The notes under the pieces are model-generated. The model had not been told where the DNA came from. It did not search any database and was given only the letters and a program-made list of their open reading frames with translations. A stretch of 64,000 nucleotides of DNA, taken from positions 414,785 to 478,784 of the forward strand of contig NZ_JACIDK010000001.1 in assembly GCF_014196295.1 (NCBI RefSeq), written 5' to 3'. Within the stretch, counting starts at the first letter, position 1; each line of letters opens with the position of its first letter. Shown in pieces: positions 59,702-64,000 of this stretch. Both the position numbers and the translations under genes were made by a program. This DNA comes from Phenylobacterium haematophilum. Lineage in GTDB: Bacteria > Pseudomonadota > Alphaproteobacteria > Caulobacterales > Caulobacteraceae.

Positions 59702-60603
59702 TGCCTGCCGTTCGACCGAACCGGATCGAAATGATCCCCATCTCCCGGATCACGGTTCTGAACCCACGCGCGCGCAACAAGCGCCAGCATCGGGAGATCG
59801 TGAACAACATCGAGGCCATCGGCCTCAAGCGGCCGATCACGGTGAGCCGCCGTGATGGAGCTGGCGGCCCACGATATGATCTGGTCTGCGGTGAAGGCCG
59901 GCTGGAAGCCTTCCAGATGCTGGGCCAGACTGAGATTCCGGCCGTGGTGATCGAGGCCAGCGAGAGCGAATGCCTCGTGATGAGCCTGGTCGAGAATATC
60001 GCACGACGCACGCCGCGCCCCATCGACCTTATGCGTGAAATCGGTGCTCTACGGTCCCGCGGCTATAGCGATGCGACCATCGCCGAGAAGATCGGCGTCG
60101 GGGCATCCTGGGTAAACATGATCGCTTCGCTCCTCGAGCGCGGCGAGGAGCGGCTGGTGGCCGCGGTCGAAACCGGACTCATTCCGATCACCCTGGCGAT
60201 GGAGATTTCCAAGGCCGAGACGGAAGAGGCGCAGAATCTGCTTCTCGACGCCTATGAGACCGGGAAACTCAGGGGCAAGAAGCTCGCCGCCGTCCGCCGC
60301 CTGCTCGACATGCGTATGCGGAGTCAGCGCAAGGGCGGATTGCCCGTCGGACGTTTGGGCCGGAAGACGAGCTGTCGACGAATGACGGCCGCCGATCTTA
60401 TGCAGGTCTATCAACGCGAAGCCGAAAAGCAGCGTCTCCTCGTCAAAAAGTCGGATTTCACCCAGATCCGGCTGCTGTTCGTTGTCGAGGCGCTGAAGGA
60501 TCTGCTCGCCAATGATGGCTTCATCAATCTGCTGAGGGCGGAGGGGCTGGCGACCATGCCGCGGGCGCTCAAAGCCCGCGTATCGGGCGACGATCATGGC
60601 TGA
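59701..60603 (+). CDS. ParB-like protein with RepB C-terminal domain
   Basis: A 300-residue ParB/RepB-type protein: ParB N-terminal domain (MIPISRITVLNPRARNKRQH, GLKRPITVSRR, VCGEGRLEAFQMLGQTEIPA, SLVENIARRTPRP; residues about 11-105), an HTH (GYSDATIAEKIGVGASWVNM) and a C-terminal domain resembling plasmid RepB. GGAGG lies before the ATG at 59701, which shares its A with the recombinase stop. No ParA gene is visible. Confidence 0.87.
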   Translation: MPAVRPNRIEMIPISRITVLNPRARNKRQHREIVNNIEAIGLKRPITVSRRDGAGGPRYDLVCGEGRLEAFQMLGQTEIPAVVIEASESECLVMSLVENIARRTPRPIDLMREIGALRSRGYSDATIAEKIGVGASWVNMIASLLERGEERLVAAVETGLIPITLAMEISKAETEEAQNLLLDAYETGKLRGKKLAAVRRLLDMRMRSQRKGGLPVGRLGRKTSCRRMTAADLMQVYQREAEKQRLLVKKSDFTQIRLLFVVEALKDLLANDGFINLLRAEGLATMPRALKARVSGDDHG

Positions 60604-61531
60604 TGAACCGAACGACCGGGAGGACGGTCGTATTCACCTCGCCTTCGACCGGGATTTTCTGACGATTCCCGTTGCGGCGATCGTTCCGCTCAAGGCGTTG
60701 CCGGATGGCGCCCGGGCGAGCCGGTCCTATTCGCAGGTGCTCAGTTCGATCAAGGCGATCGGCCTGATCGAAGCGCCCGTCGTAATGGCGGACGCAAAGA
60801 ACGCCGGAACCTGGTTCCTTCTGGACGGCCATCTGCGGCTGGAGGCACTGAAAGAACTCGGCATCGCCGAGGTCGAATGCCTGCTGGCCGCTGACGACGA
60901 CACCTATACCTATAACAAGCGCGTCAACCGCATCCCCCCGATCCAGGAGCATCGGATGATCGCGCGCGCGATGGATCGGGGCGTTTCATCCGCCGACATC
61001 GCCGCCGCCCTGAACCTTCAGGTTGAGTCCGTGCTGCGGCGTTTCCGGCTTCTGGAGGGGATCAGCCCGGAGGCCGCAGAGATGCTGAAGGACACGCCTT
61101 GCTCGATGAAGGTGTTCGACATTCTGCGTCAAATGACGGCCGTCAGGCAGATTGAAGCCGCTGATCTGATGATCGGTCAGAACAATTTCACGGTCATGTT
61201 TGCCCGCGCTCTGCGCGCAGCCACCTCCGAGAACCAGCTCGCTGCGACAAAGAAGGGCAAGGGCGCCGGGAAGCCGACGCCTTCGGGTCAACAGATTGCC
61301 CGTATGGAGCGCGAGCTGGCGACGCTTCAAACTCAGGTGAAATCGGTCGAGGAAACCTACGGTATCGACAACCTGCATCTGACCGTTGCGCGCGGATACA
61401 TTGCTAAGCTCCTCGCGAACAACCGAGTGGTTCGGTGGCTGGCCACCTACCAGCAGGACTATCTCAGCGAGTTTCAGAAGATCGCCGAGATCGACACGCT
61501 CGGCCCAATCGGGGAAGCGCCGGGCGCCTGA
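60596..61531 (+). CDS. Second ParB-like protein
   Basis: A 311-residue ParB-like protein: FLTIPVAAIVPLKALPDGAR, IGLIEAPVVMA, FLLDGHLRLEALKELGIAEV (ParB box), HTH (GVSSADIAAALNLQVESVLR) and a helical C-terminus. The ParB ENIQR-type motif is poorly conserved (TYNKRVNRIPPIQEHR), so a CTP-switch role is doubtful. It overlaps the first ParB gene by 8 bases. Together with the recombinase it forms a compact three-gene unit. Confidence 0.8.
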   Translation: MADEPNDREDGRIHLAFDRDFLTIPVAAIVPLKALPDGARASRSYSQVLSSIKAIGLIEAPVVMADAKNAGTWFLLDGHLRLEALKELGIAEVECLLAADDDTYTYNKRVNRIPPIQEHRMIARAMDRGVSSADIAAALNLQVESVLRRFRLLEGISPEAAEMLKDTPCSMKVFDILRQMTAVRQIEAADLMIGQNNFTVMFARALRAATSENQLAATKKGKGAGKPTPSGQQIARMERELATLQTQVKSVEETYGIDNLHLTVARGYIAKLLANNRVVRWLATYQQDYLSEFQKIAEIDTLGPIGEAPGA

Positions 61532-61700
61532 ACAGAATGGGGACCCGGACCCGAAAAGCGCGGGGACCATGGGAGAAGCCGCACGGTGGGGCGGATCAAG
61601 CATGGTGGTGGGAATGGCGGCGAACCCGCATGAAGCCCACTAGGCCGGTCGTCATATGATCCGGCCGCGTGAGGGGCTGCTTGCCCCGCATGAACAGGAC

Positions 61701-61731
61701 GGGCGTGCCGGGAGCGCCGGCCGGCACGCCC
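61701..61731. terminator. Bidirectional stem-loop between convergent genes
   Basis: GGGCGTGCCGG (61701-61711) and CCGGCACGCCC (61721-61731) form a perfect 11-base-pair stem with a 9-base loop, 1 base before the helicase stop and 169 bases after the ParB gene. It is probably a shared terminator, though a T tract is absent. The remaining 61532-61700 stretch shows nothing. Confidence 0.55.
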
Positions 61732-61732
61732 G

Positions 61733-64000
61733 CTATTCATCGAGGCGCTTCTCTCGTGAGAATGCGGACAGATCGAGGGTCAACGCCTGCAGCAACCGCG
61801 TCGTTTCCACGTCGTGATGCGTCAACAGCTCGACCAGGTCCTCCTGGTCCGGCTGTCCCAAAGCAAGGCGATAGAGCAGCCTTTGCGCCCGCAACTTCGC
61901 GAACCGATCAATGTCGCGACTTTGGGGAAGCGCGAACAAATGCCGCTTTAGGTCCGCGCCTTCCATCGTCCACCACGGGCTGAGGCCGGTTTTGTCATCC
62001 TCGAACGCCTTGTCGGCGTCGCGTGCGATGATGTCCCATGGTGACGATGCTTGGCCTCGTGCCTGCGCCAAGGCTTGTTCGCCTAGCTTTCGGGCGAGTG
62101 GTTGGCGCACAGTCAGCCCACCGAAGCGCTGAACGCGGCCTTCTCGTTGCTCCAGGTCAACCGGGCTGGAACAAAGATCCCAGTGGCCGAGCCTGTCGCA
62201 CCAGCTATGAAAGTCGAGACCTTCCTGTCCGACGGAGGTCGTCGCCAGGACGTGGGGCCAGAACGGTGTATTGAACGCGCTGCGGATTTCCTCAGAGCGC
62301 GCTGGTGGCGGTTCATCGACATCATGGTCCTGTCGATGCGTCTCCGTCTCGGTGCCGCCAAACGGCACCGCGGCGTGACAGCGGATACGGATCTTGTCCT
62401 TTTTCTTCGCGCCCTTGAACCCGAAGGTGCCGACGCTTGCTGCGAGCGCGGCCGACAAGTCCTCGATCAGCCCATCGGGGTTGACCTTGGATTTGCGTAG
62501 CCAGAAATGTTCATCCAGGACGGCTTCCAAGCAGCCATCAACGCACGCATTCTGATATTTCTGCGTCGCGTCTTCGCCGGGCAAAACAGACCAGAAAACA
62601 GGGCGGTCCAGATAGGTGCGCAGCCGCGTCCAGCAGAAGTTCACAAGCCGCGCGAAATGCTGCTCCTGGAAATCGAAAAGCTCTGGAAGGTGGCGATAGA
62701 GTGCACGGCCCGTCACCACCCCGGGAGCGCCGAGAGCCAAATCGACCAGGGCGTCGAGTTCCCATCGGCTCAACCAGGTAATCGGGTCGGCCTCTTGGCG
62801 CTGTTTGAGCAAGGTTTGAAGCGTTGCGTCCTTCGGCGCGACCCGACCCCAGCTCCTCTGGACCGCTGCGAACTCCCGCGCCAGCGGCGCCTTCTGCGCG
62901 CGTTCTATGGCCGCGAGGATTGCCCAGGCCGGTTTGCGCCGCCGGTTGCTGCGCGCATTCGGCGCCTCGGGCGCAATTGACGCGGGCAGCGCCCTAATAA
63001 TCTGCTGCCGCGTCCTGCCTCTGATCTGCTTCACGGTCGCTTTCCCCTTCACATCGAGGGGATCGACAGCTCGGATTAGGAAGGGACTCGGGTGAAAAAG
63101 GGCGAGCGTCGGGCCTTGGTTAGGCTTCGGGTTAAGGTGCCGCTTCTTCCACGCGGCGGTGTAGGGAAGATTGCTCTTTCCAACGCATTTGCGCTCGACC
63201 TCGAGGCTGACGAGGGCTGCCAGACTTTGTGGTGTTGCCCTGAACCTACTGAAGATCAGCATCTTGGGCGATTGCGTCATCTTCGCCCATGGGCCTGAAG
63301 GCGTCCACCAGGTCAGCGATGGCAACACCCAAGGGAGCGCAAGCACCTCTGTCGGTACAAGGCTATTGAGGGCTCGCAGCTTGGCGCTCCCCCAGCCATC
63401 TTTTGGCGGCTTGAAGCAATTGGTGACCCCGAGGCGGGGAACGCTGCGTGTGGCGGGAAAGTCTATATTGCGAGAAATCTGATAACGGTCCCCCAGCGCC
63501 TGCGCAGGGAGCGGGACTGAAAGCCAATAGCTGACTGCGCTGCCGGCAAGCTTGGGCGATACGTGGTCGGTAAAATGGCGATAGACGTCGAGATCGTGGG
63601 GCTCGATCCTTACGGAGGGCGGCGCAGGCTCTCCGGCATGGTCGGAAACCGGGCGCTCGGTCCGCGACATGAGCGGTGTGAGGAGCCTCTCCAGATGATG
63701 CTTGAGTGCTTGGGCCTCTTCGATCGCCGCCTGCCGACTGTCGGCCGGCAGATGACCGATCAAATGCAAGAGATCACCAAACCGACGAAATTGGGTTTCG
63801 GCCTCTGCGCGTGCAGCCGACCCGCCCAGAAACTCGATAATCTTGAAAAATTCGACATGGGGAGCGGCTCCGACGCCATTTTCCCAGCGCTCCGCATAGA
63901 AGCGGTAGGGCGTGGCTGACAGGAGGAGGATCGGCGGCGGCGTTCCATTGTTACCCGCCAGCAGTTGGCGCGCTAAAGGGTTATCCGTGCCTGCGTCGAG
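61733..64000 (-). CDS. SF2 helicase, C-terminal part (5' end beyond window)
   Basis: The minus-strand frame stays open from its stop at 61733 to the window edge, about 755 residues. It reads LLLSATPYRFYAERW (helicase motif III, SAT) close to the edge, then a long insert, then ATTSVGQEGLDFHSWCDRLG and SSPVDLEQREGRVQRFGG (motifs V and VI). So it is the C-terminal helicase half of a large SF2 ATPase; the Walker A/B part is missing. An apparent TTG start at 63769 is only internal. Helicases of this kind occur in phage-defence and mobile-island settings; the function here is open. Confidence 0.85.
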   Translation of the reverse strand, partial: LDAGTDNPLARQLLAGNNGTPPPILLLSATPYRFYAERWENGVGAAPHVEFFKIIEFLGGSAARAEAETQFRRFGDLLHLIGHLPADSRQAAIEEAQALKHHLERLLTPLMSRTERPVSDHAGEPAPPSVRIEPHDLDVYRHFTDHVSPKLAGSAVSYWLSVPLPAQALGDRYQISRNIDFPATRSVPRLGVTNCFKPPKDGWGSAKLRALNSLVPTEVLALPWVLPSLTWWTPSGPWAKMTQSPKMLIFSRFRATPQSLAALVSLEVERKCVGKSNLPYTAAWKKRHLNPKPNQGPTLALFHPSPFLIRAVDPLDVKGKATVKQIRGRTRQQIIRALPASIAPEAPNARSNRRRKPAWAILAAIERAQKAPLAREFAAVQRSWGRVAPKDATLQTLLKQRQEADPITWLSRWELDALVDLALGAPGVVTGRALYRHLPELFDFQEQHFARLVNFCWTRLRTYLDRPVFWSVLPGEDATQKYQNACVDGCLEAVLDEHFWLRKSKVNPDGLIEDLSAALAASVGTFGFKGAKKKDKIRIRCHAAVPFGGTETETHRQDHDVDEPPPARSEEIRSAFNTPFWPHVLATTSVGQEGLDFHSWCDRLGHWDLCSSPVDLEQREGRVQRFGGLTVRQPLARKLGEQALAQARGQASSPWDIIARDADKAFEDDKTGLSPWWTMEGADLKRHLFALPQSRDIDRFAKLRAQRLLYRLALGQPDQEDLVELLTHHDVETTRLLQALTLDLSAFSREKRLDE

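Larger units (their letters stand above)
55363..64000. mobile_element. Genomic island inserted at the 3' end of guaA (right end outside the window)
   Basis: Directly after the guaA stop comes an AT-richer, gene-poor stretch with repeats, a P4-type tyrosine integrase, AlpA- and HTH-type regulators, a serine recombinase with two ParB-like genes and a large helicase. The 3' end of guaA is a known integration hotspot for islands with this integrase type. The left border is therefore taken as the guaA end, where the attL core would lie; the right att site and the rest of the element are beyond the window, so its extent and attachment core are not shown. Confidence 0.7.

Noticed and set aside
60596..61531. 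True chromosome-partition ParB
   Set aside because: No ParA gene and no parS-like palindromes (TGTTTCACGTGAAACA type) are seen, and the ENIQR motif is weak.

Overview
The window is high-GC alphaproteobacterial chromosome, most probably from the Caulobacterales (Caulobacter, Phenylobacterium or a close relative). The pointers are a flagellin locus built from flbT, flaF, flaG, two ~277-residue flagellins and a flaEY homologue; FlmG-like TPR/glycosyltransferase proteins; a sigma-54 promoter with FlbD-type upstream elements; a CtrA-type box (TTAA-N7-CTAA); and the alphaproteobacterial LexA box GTTC-N7-GTTC in front of ssb. Genus and species cannot be settled from the sequence alone.

Layout. 1-5.3 kb: a minus-strand set (NUDIX/NrtR-like regulator, tyrosine phosphatase-like protein, HD hydrolase), a universal stress protein, a lipoprotein, a MoxR ATPase and a very acidic protein. 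5.3-15.3 kb: the flagellin block, with two tandem FlmG-like proteins diverging from flbT-flaF, then flagellin, flaG, flagellin and flaEY. 15.3-31.7 kb: envelope and housekeeping genes (two small envelope proteins, ssb, an M20 amidohydrolase, a DUF885 protein, sodC, gyrA, coaD, two cyclophilins, an HD protein, a tandem pair of membrane-anchored EEP phosphatases, queA, tgt). 31.8-34.8 kb: tRNA-Lys(UUU) and cysTWA. 35-38.4 kb: a transglutaminase / alpha-E / circularly permuted ATP-grasp operon. 38.7-45 kb: tamA-tamB-lipoprotein. 45-55.4 kb: phhA, hspQ, ppx/gppA-rlmE, a LysR regulator diverging from an MFS permease, and the run guaB-MAPEG-rRNA methyltransferase-guaA.

55.4-64 kb (window end): a mobile genomic island inserted directly downstream of guaA. 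It carries a P4-type tyrosine integrase, an AlpA-like regulator, a two-HTH regulator, a translationally coupled serine recombinase-ParB-ParB cassette and the C-terminal two thirds of a large SF2 helicase that runs off the window. A repeated word, TGACGGTAT(A/G), occurs five times in the 160 bases before the integrase and is the clearest unexplained element in the window.

How the parts fit: the flagellin block combines structural genes, the FlbT/FlaF post-transcriptional pair and the probable flagellin-glycosylating enzymes in one place under cell-cycle and flagellar-assembly control. The cys, gua, queA/tgt and tam groups are ordinary core operons with tight ATGA/TGATG overlaps. The least described material is the island cassette and its repeat array, and a small family of lipoproteins scattered in the core region.
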